Assembly (NCBI GenBank): GCA_021531385.1
Contig: JAFBIR010000018.1
Span: forward strand, 1-58,671
Reading direction: 5' to 3'
Origin: Parabacteroides distasonis
GTDB taxonomy: Bacteria; Bacteroidota; Bacteroidia; Bacteroidales; Tannerellaceae
Length of the DNA: 58,671 bases
In this document: piece after piece, positions 7,503 to 17,636 of the stretch
Position numbering within the stretch: position 1 is the stretch's first letter
How the letters are laid out: every line of letters begins with the position of its first letter
Notes under the pieces: model-generated
Databases searched by the model: none
What the model saw: the letters and a program-made list of their open reading frames with translations, nothing else
What the model was told of the DNA's origin: nothing
Position numbers and translations under genes: made by a program

Positions 7503-9287
7503 TTAATCCCCTGAGAAGTTATCCACCAAGACTTCCCGGTAGGAATTGAATATTTTTGATTTAGACATAAATCCGATGTAATGTCCCTCTTCATCGACCA
7601 CGGGAAGGTTCCATGCCTTCGTGTCATCGAAGATCTCCATGATCTTATCCATCGGTGTGTTGATCAAGATCTTGGCGGGAGCGGACACCATGAATTTATC
7701 CACCTTGAAGCGGTTGTACAGCTCCGGGCGGAACATGATGTTGCGGATATTATCCAGTAGGACAATGCCCAACAAGACCCCTCGCTCATCGACTACGGGG
7801 AACATGTTGCGTGTGCAGCGGGAGATCACCTTCACCATGTCGCCCAACGACATCTCCGGCGCTACCGTCTGGAAATCCTTCTCGATCACGCTATCGGCCT
7901 CCAGCAGTGTCAAGACGGCCTTATCTTTGTGGTGCGTCAGCAGCTCGCCCTTTTGCGCCAATCGCATGGAGTAGATGCTGTGTGGCTCAAACATCAAGAT
8001 AGTCAAGTAGGAACCGATCGAGACAATCATCAGGGGCAAGAATAGGTCGTAGCCACCGGTCAGCTCCGCGATCAGGAAGACACCGGTCAGCGGGGCGTGC
8101 ATCACACCAGACATGATTCCCGCCATGCCCAACAGCGCAAAGTTTTTCTCAGACACATAGAGGGTGAAGGGGAAGAAATTGGAGGTGTGGGCAAAGACAA
8201 ACCCGGCGATACATCCTAAATACAAACTGGGTGCGAAGATACCACCGCAGCCACCACCGGCGTTGGTCGCACTGGAGGCGAACACCTTAGTAAGCAGAAT
8301 CAATACCAGGAAGAAGACCACACCGAAATAGGAGTCGTTTAACCCATAGAAAAGGCTCTTATCCATGATGTGCGAGAATTGTCCGTTCAGCAGGGAGCCA
8401 ATCGTGTCGTAACCCTCGCCATACAGCGGCGGAAAGAGGAAGATCAAGACGCTCAGCATCACGCCACCCATCAGGAATTTACGCCAGTAGGTGCCCAACT
8501 TGCGGTAGAATCCCTCCACCCTGTTCATTACCCGGGTGAAATAGAGCGAAACCAATCCGCAGAAGATGCCTAACAGCAGCACATAAGGAATACGTTGCAA
8601 ATCGAACTCCTCTGTCTGTGAGAACTTAAACATCGCCTCCGTACCAGTGAAGATGTAAGACATCGTGGCTGCCGTGACCGACGAGATCAGCAACGGCATG
8701 ACCGAGGTCATGGTCAGGTCGAGCATCAATACCTCCACCACAAACACCAATCCGGCGATCGGCGCCTTGAAGATGCCGGCGATCGCTCCGGCGGCACCAC
8801 ATCCCACCAAAAGCATCAAGGTCTTTTGCTCCATCTTGAAGATACGTCCCAAGTTAGAGCCAATGGCCGCACCCGTCAAGACAATTGGCGCCTCGGCTCC
8901 GACTGATCCACCAAAACCAATCGTCACGGAGCTGGCCACGATAGACGACCAGGTATTGTGCGGCTTGATGCGGCTCTTACGTTGTGAGATCGCATAAAGG
9001 ATCTTGGTCACACCGTGGCTAATGTCGTCGCGCACGATGTATTTCACGAACAGACCCGCCAACAAGATACCGACCACCGGATAGAGCAGATAGAGGTAGT
9101 TGGCACCAGCCGCATTGAAATTGCCCGTCAACAGATGCTGGATAAAGTGAATCAACTGTTTCAAGATAATCGCCGCCGCCGCGGTGCAGATACCGACCAA
9201 AAAACTGATGATCAATATAAAATGCTTTTCCTTGATGTGTTGCTCCCTCCAGAGGAGAAAGCGATAGAAAAAACTAACTTTTGCCAT
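7503..9287 (-). CDS. ClC-family chloride channel/transporter with two CBS domains
   Basis: A 594-residue membrane protein. The ClC core (residues about 20-440) has GGSVGAEAPIV, in which the Glu takes the place of the gating glutamate of GREGP, and GGGCGGIFAPSLYLG, the second anion-binding loop. A tandem CBS pair follows (VAPEMSLGDMV... and MDKIMEIFDD...), which in this family senses nucleotides. The Glu gate suggests a Cl-/H+ exchanger rather than a pure channel, but that is inference. Start ATG beginning MAKVSFFYRF. Confidence 0.93.
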   Translation of the reverse strand: MAKVSFFYRFLLWREQHIKEKHFILIISFLVGICTAAAAIILKQLIHFIQHLLTGNFNAAGANYLYLLYPVVGILLAGLFVKYIVRDDISHGVTKILYAISQRKSRIKPHNTWSSIVASSVTIGFGGSVGAEAPIVLTGAAIGSNLGRIFKMEQKTLMLLVGCGAAGAIAGIFKAPIAGLVFVVEVLMLDLTMTSVMPLLISSVTAATMSYIFTGTEAMFKFSQTEEFDLQRIPYVLLLGIFCGLVSLYFTRVMNRVEGFYRKLGTYWRKFLMGGVMLSVLIFLFPPLYGEGYDTIGSLLNGQFSHIMDKSLFYGLNDSYFGVVFFLVLILLTKVFASSATNAGGGCGGIFAPSLYLGCIAGFVFAHTSNFFPFTLYVSEKNFALLGMAGIMSGVMHAPLTGVFLIAELTGGYDLFLPLMIVSIGSYLTILMFEPHSIYSMRLAQKGELLTHHKDKAVLTLLEADSVIEKDFQTVAPEMSLGDMVKVISRCTRNMFPVVDERGVLLGIVLLDNIRNIMFRPELYNRFKVDKFMVSAPAKILINTPMDKIMEIFDDTKAWNLPVVDEEGHYIGFMSKSKIFNSYREVLVDNFSGD

Positions 9288-9312
9288 TGTTTAAACGCTA
9301 CTTAATCACTCA

Positions 9313-10671
9313 TTAAACGCCTTTTCCCGTAAATACCGTACGCACCGTGTAAATCAAGATGGTAAGGTCTAACATCAAAGACATATTCTCGTAATACAAC
9401 ATATCATATTCCAACCGCTCGATCATTTGCGCCACATTCCCCGCATAGCCATACTTCACCATACCCAATGAGGTGATGCCTGGTCGCACGTTATGCAGCA
9501 AATAGTAGAACGGTGCTTTTTGCACGATCTGGTCGATAAAATACCGACGCTCCGGGCGAGGGCCAACCAACGACATATCGCCCTTCAAGACATTCCAAAA
9601 CTGGGGCAGCTCATCCAAGCGATACTTTCGCATGACGTGCCCAAAGGGAGTGATGCGAGGGTCATCCTCCGACGAGAGAAGAGGCCCCGCTTTCTCCGCA
9701 TCGACATACATCGTTCGGAACTTGCAGATCAGAAAGGGTTTGCCCATATAGCCAATGCGCTCTTGCCGGAAGAAGACCGGCCCTTTGGAATCTCGTTTCA
9801 CCCGCCAAGCTATATATCCAAAGAGTGGGGAGAGCACGACCAACGCCACAAAGGAAATCACCTTATCCATCAACCATTTCACGTTTTGCTCGACAGGAAG
9901 GAAATGGTTGTCGGTCAAATCAATCAGCGGCACATCCTCCACCGTCTTGATCTTCAATCTCGACAAGGGTGTGGATTTATCCGCCCAGATCTTGATGGGG
10001 CATTTATATTTATATAAGGAGTAGATGATGGGTTGCAATTGTTGCTGCTCCTCTTCCTCCAACGCCACTACCAGTTCATCCGCCGGTTCCCGCTCAAAGC
10101 GCTCGGGCAATCGCTCCATCTCTTGGGTAGCCACCTCCCCGATGATCCGATACCCCAGCCGCGTCAAGTCAGCAGCGATGCGTTGCGCTCGTTCTCCCGT
10201 GCCGATGATCAACACACGCAACGCCCATTCGCCCCGTTTGATCTTCCGTTTACCCGCTTGCGTGATCCATAGACGAGGGAGATAGACCCCTAAGAACTGC
10301 AAGCTCCATAGCGCGAAAAACACATCGTAATAGATCTGATAGGAACGAGGTAAGTCATTTAATATCAACAGAAAGAAAAGCGATACCACACCTGTCGAAA
10401 CCGTTACGAAGGTAGAGAAAAGCTCAGTGATGCGTGATTTGCCGAACGGTTTGTTGTAATATCCGGACAGCCAGAAGAGCGCTATCCAGAAAAAGGGTAC
10501 CAAGAGTTGCCCCCATAGGGAGGTGGAATGTGTCAAGAAAGACCATACATCGCCAAACCCTTCATATACAGCGATCTCCTGATAACGTATCACGTTGAAG
10601 AGTAACCAAACAACGGATGACGCCACAAAATCGGAAATGATGTATTTACAGGCTTGTACGCTTCGCTTCAT
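9313..10671 (-). CDS. Polyprenyl-phosphate hexose-1-phosphate transferase (WcaJ/WbaP-like)
   Basis: A 452-residue integral membrane enzyme that starts exopolysaccharide or O-antigen repeat synthesis by moving a sugar phosphate to undecaprenyl phosphate. Four N-terminal membrane segments (residues about 10-125) are followed by a Rossmann-like region (WALRVLIIGTGERAQRIA) and a C-terminal bacterial sugar transferase domain with the FRQERIGYMGKPFLICKFRTM, KYRLDELPQFWNVLKGDMSLVGPRPE and LHNVRPGITS blocks, all intact. No polysaccharide cluster adjoins it, so it may serve capsule loci in trans. It is 25 bp upstream of the ClC gene and 5 bp after tsaC. Confidence 0.92.
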   Translation of the reverse strand: MKRSVQACKYIISDFVASSVVWLLFNVIRYQEIAVYEGFGDVWSFLTHSTSLWGQLLVPFFWIALFWLSGYYNKPFGKSRITELFSTFVTVSTGVVSLFFLLILNDLPRSYQIYYDVFFALWSLQFLGVYLPRLWITQAGKRKIKRGEWALRVLIIGTGERAQRIAADLTRLGYRIIGEVATQEMERLPERFEREPADELVVALEEEEQQQLQPIIYSLYKYKCPIKIWADKSTPLSRLKIKTVEDVPLIDLTDNHFLPVEQNVKWLMDKVISFVALVVLSPLFGYIAWRVKRDSKGPVFFRQERIGYMGKPFLICKFRTMYVDAEKAGPLLSSEDDPRITPFGHVMRKYRLDELPQFWNVLKGDMSLVGPRPERRYFIDQIVQKAPFYYLLHNVRPGITSLGMVKYGYAGNVAQMIERLEYDMLYYENMSLMLDLTILIYTVRTVFTGKGV

Positions 10672-10676
10672 CGCTG

Positions 10677-11237
10677 TTATCTAATGATCTTCACCAATCC
10701 TCCCGCACCTAACTTGATGATGTGCGAGGGAGCCGCTTTGCTCAAATCGTCTTGCCGATAGCGCACGATGTAATCCACACCCGCCTTGATCGTCGCTGAA
10801 ATCTCACTGAAATTGGCTGGCGAAGGCTCTCCGCTGACATTGGCCGAGGTGGAAACCAACGGCTTGCGGAAACGCTCGCACAGTTTATGCGAAAACTCTT
10901 CTTGCGTGATACGGATGCCCACGCTGCCATCTTCGGCTAACAGGTTGGGCGCCACGTTGCGTGCGCCACTGTAGATTACCGTCAAAGGGCTATCTGCCAA
11001 TTCGATCAGATCCCAAGCCACGTCAGGCACCTCCTGCACGTAGTAATTCAATTTGGCACTGCTGTCCATCAAGAGCAACATGGCCTTATGATCAGAGCGG
11101 CGTTTCAGCTCATACACTCTCCGTACCGCCTCCTCATTGGTCGCATCGCATCCAATGCCCCATATCGTATCTGTAGGATAAAGGATTAGGCCACCGGCAG
11201 CCATCACCTCACATGCCTTTTTAATATCTTCTATCAT
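10677..11237 (-). CDS. tsaC: Threonylcarbamoyl-AMP synthase (Sua5/YrdC family)
   Basis: A 186-residue protein making threonylcarbamoyl-AMP, the first step of the t6A37 tRNA modification. Start ATG beginning MIEDIKKACEVM; the longer frame to 11300 crosses the promoter and is rejected. The YrdC fold shows GGLILYPTDTIWGIGCDA, KRRSDHKAM and STSANVSGEPS motifs. Length is that of the short, single-domain TsaC form, without the Sua5 C-terminal domain. MtaB (38149-39471) later thiomethylates the same tRNA base. Followed closely by the sugar transferase gene. Confidence 0.95.
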   Translation of the reverse strand: MIEDIKKACEVMAAGGLILYPTDTIWGIGCDATNEEAVRRVYELKRRSDHKAMLLLMDSSAKLNYYVQEVPDVAWDLIELADSPLTVIYSGARNVAPNLLAEDGSVGIRITQEEFSHKLCERFRKPLVSTSANVSGEPSPANFSEISATIKAGVDYIVRYRQDDLSKAAPSHIIKLGAGGLVKIIR

Positions 11238-11256
11238 TTTCGCTTCGAATATGAGG

Positions 11257-11286
11257 CAAAAATACAAATGATTCTTCGACTTCAAA
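11257..11286 (-). promoter_or_regulatory. Promoter of tsaC
   Basis: Minus strand: TTTG (11286-11283), 18 nt, then TATTTTTG (11264-11257), about 20 nt before the tsaC ATG at 11237. Both boxes match the Bacteroidetes consensus exactly. Confidence 0.75.
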
Positions 11287-11464
11287 AAAAACCACAACAA
11301 AAAAACGATTTTTAGAAAGAGTTGGGGCTAATCTCCTTTTTAATTTCTATTTTTACGGGTTGAAATAGCTTGGGGTTGTTAGCATCTTGGCTAAATGGCT
11401 GAGGAGAAGTGCAGGAAAAAGCATCCCGGGTGGCGACAAGGAAAAAAGAAAAAAACAATATATA

Positions 11465-13216
11465 ATGATTAACAAATGGAACTTTCGAACCCCAACAGAC
11501 GAAGAGTTACATAAAAGAGACCGATTGGCGGCTGATTTAGGTATTAGCCCTGTGATCAGTCTTTTGCTTGTTCAGCGAGGCATTACCTCGGCGGACGAAG
11601 CCAAGCGATTCTTCAAGCCCAGTTTGAGCGACCTGCACGATCCATTCCTGATGCCCGACATGGAGAAAGCGGTGAATCGGTTGAACCAGGCATTGGGAGA
11701 TAAGGAAAAAATTTTGGTGTATGGCGATTACGACGTGGATGGGACGACGGCCGTATCGTTGGTGTACAAGTATCTTCGTCCCTACTCGTCGAGCTTGGAT
11801 TATTACATTCCTGATCGCTACGACGAGGGCAGTGGTGTCTCTTTCAAAGGGATAGATTATGCGGCTGCCCATGGTGTGACCTTGATTATCTCATTGGATT
11901 GCGGCATTAAGGCCATTGAGAAGATTGAGTATGCCAAACAGAAAGGGATTGATTTCATCATCTGCGACCATCACATGCCGGATGATGTGCTGCCGAATGC
12001 GGTCGCGGTGCTCGACGCTAAGCGATTGGATTCGAAATATCCCTATGAGCATCTTTCGGGGTGCGGTGTGGGCTTCAAGTTTATGCAAGCTTTTGCCAAG
12101 AGCAATAACTTCCCTCCGCAGGAGTTGGAGAAGTTGCTGGAGCTTTGTGCCGTCAGTATCGCTTCGGATATCGTGCCCATCACGGGAGAGAACCGCATCT
12201 TGGCTTACTATGGCTTGAAACAGATCAACAGTGATCCCAGCTTAGGTATCAAAGGAATCATCGACATTTGCGGATTGACGGGTAAGGAGATCACCATCAG
12301 TGACATCGTGTTTAAGATCGGCCCTCGTATCAACGCCTCCGGTCGTATGATGAACGGCAAAGAGGCGGTGGAGTTGCTTTTGGCGAAAGATCGCACGGTG
12401 GCAAAAGAAAAGAGCGAGAGCATCAACCAATACAACGAGGAGAGACGGGAACTGGACAAGAAGATTACCGACGAGGCGAACGCCATCATCGACAATGTGC
12501 AGGATATTGACGACAATCGGGCGATTGTGGTGTATAACCCCAATTGGCACAAAGGGGTGATTGGTATCGTGGCTTCCCGACTGACCGAAAAGTATTACCG
12601 TCCGGCGGTAGTGCTCACTAAATCGTCTGAGTTTATCACCGGATCGGCTCGCTCCGTGACCGGTTTTGACATTTACAAGGCAATCGAAAATTGCCGGGAT
12701 CTGTTGGAGAACTTCGGCGGACACACCTATGCGGCTGGTTTTTCGTTGAAGGAGGAGAACTTGGAGGCTTTCACCCAACGTTTCTTGCAACTGGCTGCGG
12801 AGGAGATCTTCCCTGAGCAGATGATTCCGCAAATCGACATCGACACGATCTTGGATTTGAAGGACATCACGCCGAAGTTTGTCAACGACTTAAAGAAGAT
12901 GAGCCCGTTTGGTCCTGATAACCAGAAACCGGTTTTCTGTTCGCTCAACGTGAAGGATTATGGTACCAGCAAATTGGTCGGCAAAGAGTTGGAGCACTTG
13001 AAGTTGGAGTTGATTGGTGGCCATTCCAGTACGCCTATTCATGCCATTGCTTTCGGAATGCACCCGTATAATGCGCATATCAAGCAGATGTTGCCGTTTC
13101 ATATCTGTTACACCATTGAGGAGAACATCTACAATGGGAACACCTATATCCAACTGTTGATTAAGGATATGCGGACGGACAACTTCCCTTGCCCCAACCA
13201 TGAACCGCTTCCGTGA
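11465..13216 (+). CDS. recJ: Single-strand-specific 5'-3' DNA exonuclease
   Basis: A 583-residue DHH-family exonuclease acting in recombination and mismatch/base-excision repair. Start ATG beginning MINKWNFRTP; an upstream in-frame TTG gives a Lys-rich extension of no known homology. DHH motifs are intact: YGDYDVDGTTA (motif I), SLDCGI (motif II), DHHMPD (motif III), SGCGVGFKF, then the DHHA1 domain with SARSVTGFDIY and GGHTYAAGFSL. The C-terminal OB fold follows. The last 17 bp overlap the start of recQ, so the two are translationally linked and act in the same resection pathway. Confidence 0.97.
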   Translation: MINKWNFRTPTDEELHKRDRLAADLGISPVISLLLVQRGITSADEAKRFFKPSLSDLHDPFLMPDMEKAVNRLNQALGDKEKILVYGDYDVDGTTAVSLVYKYLRPYSSSLDYYIPDRYDEGSGVSFKGIDYAAAHGVTLIISLDCGIKAIEKIEYAKQKGIDFIICDHHMPDDVLPNAVAVLDAKRLDSKYPYEHLSGCGVGFKFMQAFAKSNNFPPQELEKLLELCAVSIASDIVPITGENRILAYYGLKQINSDPSLGIKGIIDICGLTGKEITISDIVFKIGPRINASGRMMNGKEAVELLLAKDRTVAKEKSESINQYNEERRELDKKITDEANAIIDNVQDIDDNRAIVVYNPNWHKGVIGIVASRLTEKYYRPAVVLTKSSEFITGSARSVTGFDIYKAIENCRDLLENFGGHTYAAGFSLKEENLEAFTQRFLQLAAEEIFPEQMIPQIDIDTILDLKDITPKFVNDLKKMSPFGPDNQKPVFCSLNVKDYGTSKLVGKELEHLKLELIGGHSSTPIHAIAFGMHPYNAHIKQMLPFHICYTIEENIYNGNTYIQLLIKDMRTDNFPCPNHEPLP

Positions 13217-14915
13217 GCTCTTACGAAAGCATTGGGGCTATGAGGCTTTTCGCCCGCTGCAAGAGGAGATTATTCGCTCCGTGTATGCGGGAAATGACAC
13301 ATTGGGGCTGATGCCTACGGGAGGTGGTAAATCGATCACCTTCCAGGTACCAGCCCTTGCCATGAAAGGGGTTTGCTTAGTTATTACTCCGCTGATTGCC
13401 TTGATGAAAGATCAGGTGGATCACCTGCATCAAGTCGGTTTAACGGCCACTTGCCTTCATGCTGGCTTACGTCGGGAGGTCATGGAGCAACGGTTGGCGC
13501 AATGTGTGGCGGGTCAAATGAAGTTCCTCTATGTCTCCCCGGAGCGATTGCTGTCTCCTTTGTTCCGAGCCTATCTGGCTCAGATGCGCCTTTGCCTGAT
13601 TGTGGTGGATGAGGCGCATTGCCTTTCGCAGTGGGGGTATGATTTCCGTCCGGCCTATTTGCGTATCGCTGAGATTCGCACCTCCTTCCCTGCCGTGCCG
13701 CTTTTAGCCTTGACCGCTACCGCTACGCCCCAAGTCATGAAGGATATCCAAGCGAAGTTGGGCTTTACGCATCAGCAGGTGTTTCAGCAGAGTTTCGTGC
13801 GCCCTAACCTTGGTTATCGGGTGCAGCAGACGGATGACAAACGGCAGGCGCTGTTGCGTCTGTTGCGTCAAACGAAAGGAACTGCCATTGTCTATACCCG
13901 CAATCGCTTGCGTACCGAGGAGATTGCGCAACGTCTGCAAGCGGATGGATTACCAGCTGATTATTTCCATGCGGGATTACCTTGGGCACAGAAAGTGCAT
14001 AAACAAAACCAATGGACGAAGGAGGAGGGACGTATTATGGTGGCAACGAACGCCTTTGGTATGGGCATTGACAAATCGGATGTGCGCCTGGTGGTTCATT
14101 TGGATGCACCTGGATCGTTGGAGGAGTATTTCCAAGAAGCGGGACGGGCGGGGCGAGATGGGAAACCCGCTGAGGCGATAGCGCTTTATAGTCCCATTGA
14201 CAAAGCTCGTTTGCAGCGGCAACTGGTTGATCGTTTCCCTCCCAGAGCCTTCATCCGCGGGGTGTATGAGCAATTAGGGGATTACTTGGAATTACCTGTT
14301 GGGGCGGGAGAGGATCGTACGTTTGACTTCTCGTTCACTCAGTTTTGTCAGACGTATGCATTATCGCCATCGCCCACGCATCATGCGCTAAAGCTACTCC
14401 TGCGTGGTGGCTATTTAGAGTTTGAGGAGGGTCCAGCGCAACCTCCAGCACTGCCGATGGCATTGCGGAGGTATCGGCGTGAAGAACCTGTCTCGATCTG
14501 TTTCAATACCCCTCGTCTGCCGGTGAAGCAGATTTTGATCCCCAAGGAGATTTATGAGAAACGGCAAAAACGACTTACGGAACAGGTTGAGGCGGTCATC
14601 CGTTACATGGAGGAGCCTACCGCTTGCCGAAGTCAGCTGTTATTGCGCTATTTCGGTGAATCGCATTCCCCGCGTTGTGGCCGATGCGATCATTGCTTGC
14701 CTGCGCAGTCCGTATTGACCGAGGCGGAGTTCCTGGCTATCCGTGCCGCTCTGCAAACCGCTGTGGAAAACGTCCCTCAATCGGTTTATTATTTGCTCGA
14801 TCGCTTGCCCTTCGACCGGGAGAAGAGTCTTAAAGCCATCCGTTTCTTGGTGGATGAAGATTCCCGTTTCCTTTTAGAGGATGGTTTTCTCTCTTACAGA
14901 CAATCACGGGAGTAA
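13200..14915 (+). CDS. recQ: RecQ-family ATP-dependent DNA helicase, no HRDC domain
   Basis: A 571-residue helicase. The ATG lies inside the 3' end of recJ. Visible motifs: MPTGGGKSITFQ (Walker A), VVDEAHCLSQWGYDFRPAY (DEAH plus aromatic-rich loop), LALTATATP (motif III), GMGIDKSDVRLVVH and QEAGRAGRDGKPAE (motifs V-VI). A RecQ zinc-binding region ends with CRSQLLLRYFG and CGRCDHC. The C-terminus is short, and no HRDC domain is seen; many Bacteroidetes carry a second, longer RecQ, so this may be the short paralogue. Confidence 0.95.
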   Translation: MNRFRELLRKHWGYEAFRPLQEEIIRSVYAGNDTLGLMPTGGGKSITFQVPALAMKGVCLVITPLIALMKDQVDHLHQVGLTATCLHAGLRREVMEQRLAQCVAGQMKFLYVSPERLLSPLFRAYLAQMRLCLIVVDEAHCLSQWGYDFRPAYLRIAEIRTSFPAVPLLALTATATPQVMKDIQAKLGFTHQQVFQQSFVRPNLGYRVQQTDDKRQALLRLLRQTKGTAIVYTRNRLRTEEIAQRLQADGLPADYFHAGLPWAQKVHKQNQWTKEEGRIMVATNAFGMGIDKSDVRLVVHLDAPGSLEEYFQEAGRAGRDGKPAEAIALYSPIDKARLQRQLVDRFPPRAFIRGVYEQLGDYLELPVGAGEDRTFDFSFTQFCQTYALSPSPTHHALKLLLRGGYLEFEEGPAQPPALPMALRRYRREEPVSICFNTPRLPVKQILIPKEIYEKRQKRLTEQVEAVIRYMEEPTACRSQLLLRYFGESHSPRCGRCDHCLPAQSVLTEAEFLAIRAALQTAVENVPQSVYYLLDRLPFDREKSLKAIRFLVDEDSRFLLEDGFLSYRQSRE

Positions 14916-14972
14916 GGCTAATTGATGGAAAAAGTCTATTACATCGTCAAGAAATAGTGGGGCAAAGAGGGC

Positions 14973-15827
14973 TCAATAGCAGAGCGAAGCTGCACCGAAT
15001 AGGCCCGGATTGCGTAGCGTAGAGAAGCAGACCTTTAATCGCTTGATGGAGTTGGGGTAGGGGAAATCTTGCAAGCCTTCCCACATGGAGGCCTCGAAGA
15101 GCGCATGGGCCTCAGCTACGGATCCACCGAAGACGATCATTTCCGGATCAACGGTCAGCACCACAAATTTGATCGCATCGGCCACGTAGAAACCCAACTG
15201 CCGATAGGCGGCTAACGCCTCTGCATCCCCTTGCAACGCACGTTCATACATGGCCTTTCCTGATACGCCATATACATTTTGGAAGAAGGAGCCGCTGCAA
15301 TAATACTCCAAGGTTTGCTCCTTGTAGGGCAATGTGCCGAACTCACCAGAGCCACAGTTGGCGTCAGCCAATAGCTTTCCTCGCTGAATGATGCCGCCAC
15401 CCAATCCCGTGCCGATTGTCAATCCAACGAAGTTGGCGTAGTTTTGTCCCACACCGAAGATGCGTTCACCCAACGCAAAACAGTTCGCATCATTGTCCAC
15501 CTGTACCGGTACGCCGAAACGGCTTTCCAAAATTGCCTTCAAAGGAACCTCTTCCCAATGCGGGATATTCACTACGTTATAGACAATGCCTTTCGCCCGA
15601 TCAACTACACTGGGCACACCAATGCCAATCGCCTGCACGCTGTTGTCCCAAACGGCCTCGATTACACGAATCAACGCCTCAATGGTTTCCTCTTGCGTCT
15701 GGGCATGAGCTGGAGTCGGGAAGGAGGCTTCCGCCTCCAATGTTTGCCCATAGATCCGGCCGGCACGCATATTCGTGCCGCCCAGATCAACTCCAATTAC
15801 TCTTTTCTGCTGTTGTTCCATGGTCAT
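14973..15827 (-). CDS. ROK-family sugar kinase lacking the zinc motif
   Basis: A 284-residue ROK protein: N-terminal phosphate-binding loop VIGVDLGGTNMRAG, middle VDNDANCFALGE with the catalytic Asp, and TIGTGLGGGII. The usual ROK signature E-x-G-H followed by CxCGxxGC is absent: here it reads GEFGTLPYKEQTLEYYCSGSFF, with Thr for the sugar- and zinc-binding His and only one Cys. Family precedent suggests a glucokinase or similar; substrate unknown. It converges with recQ and lies 9 bp downstream of the transporter gene on the same strand. Confidence 0.88.
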   Translation of the reverse strand: MTMEQQQKRVIGVDLGGTNMRAGRIYGQTLEAEASFPTPAHAQTQEETIEALIRVIEAVWDNSVQAIGIGVPSVVDRAKGIVYNVVNIPHWEEVPLKAILESRFGVPVQVDNDANCFALGERIFGVGQNYANFVGLTIGTGLGGGIIQRGKLLADANCGSGEFGTLPYKEQTLEYYCSGSFFQNVYGVSGKAMYERALQGDAEALAAYRQLGFYVADAIKFVVLTVDPEMIVFGGSVAEAHALFEASMWEGLQDFPYPNSIKRLKVCFSTLRNPGLFGAASLCY

Positions 15828-15836
15828 TCGCTAAGC

Positions 15837-17513
15837 TTACGCAAAGAACAGAATCAGCAGCTGAGCAGTCAAGACGCGCAAGAACATAGTCAACGGATAA
15901 ACCGTCGCATAACCAACTGCCGGTGCGTCATTACCCGCTGTGGCGTTAGAGTAAGCCAATGCTGGGGGATCAGTCGTGCTACCGGCAATCAAACCCATCA
16001 AGGTGAAATAGTTGACCTTGAAGAAGTAACGGGCAATGCTACCGATAATGATCAACGGCAGGAAGGTGATGATGAAACCGTAACCAATCCATGCGAAACC
16101 GCCGTTATTGACGATGGTATCGACAAAGCCGTCACCTGCACCCAAGCCTACGCAAGCCAAGAAGAGTGTGATACCGATCTCACGCAACATGAAGTTGGCG
16201 CTCTGCGTGGTGTAAGTAATCAATTTATATTGATAACCAAAGCGGCTGACCAGGATGGCGACGATCAACGGACCTCCAGCCAATCCCAACTTAACCGGTT
16301 GCGGAATGCCAGGGAAGGTCAAAGGAATGCTACCCAACAAGATACCCAAAGCGATACCTACGAAAATCGTGATCAGGTTCGGCTCGTTCAAACGCTTCAA
16401 GGAGTTACCTAACACCTTCTCTACGTTGGCCACGGCAGCCTCTGTTCCAACCACGTTCACACGGTCGCCCACCTGCAGGTGCAAACCCGGTTTCGCAACC
16501 AAATCCAAACCGGCACGGTTGATACGTGTGATATTGATACCATATAACTTACGCAACTTCAAGTCGCCCAACTTCTTGCCGTTCAGCTCCGGCTTCGTGA
16601 TCAAGATACGGCGAGTGATAAACTGACTCTCCATACGGATCCACTGCTTACGCTCCATGTCGATCTCCTCACCCACAAAGGTTTTCACCGCCTCTGCGTC
16701 CTGCTCAGTCGTAATCACGAAAATCTTATCGTCCTCCTGCAAAGTCGTGTTCGCAGAAGCGATCTCGATCTGCTTATTGTCGTTACGCCAAACACGGGAT
16801 ACCACGAAATCCAAGTGAGCCATCAAAGCAGATAAATCGCCAATGGTCTTGCCAAATACCGCAGGGTTCTTCACGACCAAAGAGATCGGTTTAGCAGCGT
16901 TGGCATGAGAAGCATCCTCGTTGTTCAACTCCTCGTTCTCCTTATCGAAGTTGACCCGGAAGATATAACGGATCAAGATAATAGCCAAGATGATACCGAT
17001 CACACCGAGCGGGTAAGCCACCGCATAACCCAAGGCGATCGTGTTGTTTGCCACACCATACATGTCGGTGTAAGCCTGTTGTGCCGCACCTAAGCCCGGC
17101 GTGTTCGTAACCGCACCGGAGAGGATACCAACCATCGTGGGAATAGGGATACCCGTTACGAAATGAAGGGTTAATGCGGTAATCACACCTAAGAAAACAA
17201 TGCCGCAAGCCAGCATATTCAAAGTAATACCTCCTTGACGGAAAGACTCAAAGAAACCGGGACCTACCTGCATACCCACAGAGTACACAAAGAGAATCAA
17301 TCCAAACTCCTTAAAGAAATGCAAGATGTTGTGATCGATTGTCAATCCGAAATGTCCCAAAAGAATACCTACAAACAATACCAAGGTAATACCTAACGAG
17401 ATGCCAAATACCTTGATCTTTCCTAACTGGATACCGGCAGCAATCACTACAGAGAGTAATAAAATAGAGTGGCCGATGCCGCTGCCCCAAATCAACTCAT
17501 TTATCCAATCCAT
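15837..17513 (-). CDS. AspT/YidE-family transporter with paired TrkA-C domains
   Basis: A 558-residue membrane protein of the aspartate:alanine exchanger family. Two copies of the membrane repeat (residues about 10-170 and 390-555), each with a GxxxGAxTNTPxL or [13 protein letters not shown] block, flank two cytosolic TrkA-C domains (about 205-375). Members from this phylum are mostly annotated only as putative transporters; substrate unknown. Divergent from the cyclophilin gene, 123 bp away. The kinase gene follows 9 bp downstream. Confidence 0.9.
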   Translation of the reverse strand: MDWINELIWGSGIGHSILLLSVVIAAGIQLGKIKVFGISLGITLVLFVGILLGHFGLTIDHNILHFFKEFGLILFVYSVGMQVGPGFFESFRQGGITLNMLACGIVFLGVITALTLHFVTGIPIPTMVGILSGAVTNTPGLGAAQQAYTDMYGVANNTIALGYAVAYPLGVIGIILAIILIRYIFRVNFDKENEELNNEDASHANAAKPISLVVKNPAVFGKTIGDLSALMAHLDFVVSRVWRNDNKQIEIASANTTLQEDDKIFVITTEQDAEAVKTFVGEEIDMERKQWIRMESQFITRRILITKPELNGKKLGDLKLRKLYGINITRINRAGLDLVAKPGLHLQVGDRVNVVGTEAAVANVEKVLGNSLKRLNEPNLITIFVGIALGILLGSIPLTFPGIPQPVKLGLAGGPLIVAILVSRFGYQYKLITYTTQSANFMLREIGITLFLACVGLGAGDGFVDTIVNNGGFAWIGYGFIITFLPLIIIGSIARYFFKVNYFTLMGLIAGSTTDPPALAYSNATAGNDAPAVGYATVYPLTMFLRVLTAQLLILFFA

Positions 17514-17585
17514 GCCTAAACTGTTAATCTTAAACTCTTAAAAAACTTTATTCCCTATTAATATGCCGCGAATTTAGGTATTTAC

Positions 17586-17617
17586 TTTGTGTTGTACAAC
17601 ATATTTTTCTACATTTG
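17586..17617 (+). promoter_or_regulatory. Promoter of the cyclophilin gene
   Basis: TTTG at 17586-17589, 20 nt, TACATTTG at 17610-17617, then the ATG at 17637. An almost ideal Bacteroidetes promoter. Confidence 0.75.
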
Positions 17618-17636
17618 GACCTAAAATTGTAGCATT

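Noticed and set aside
11395-11472. 25-residue Lys-rich ORF overlapping the recJ start
   Set aside because: Low-complexity, no signal of its own; could be a leader peptide, but cannot be supported.
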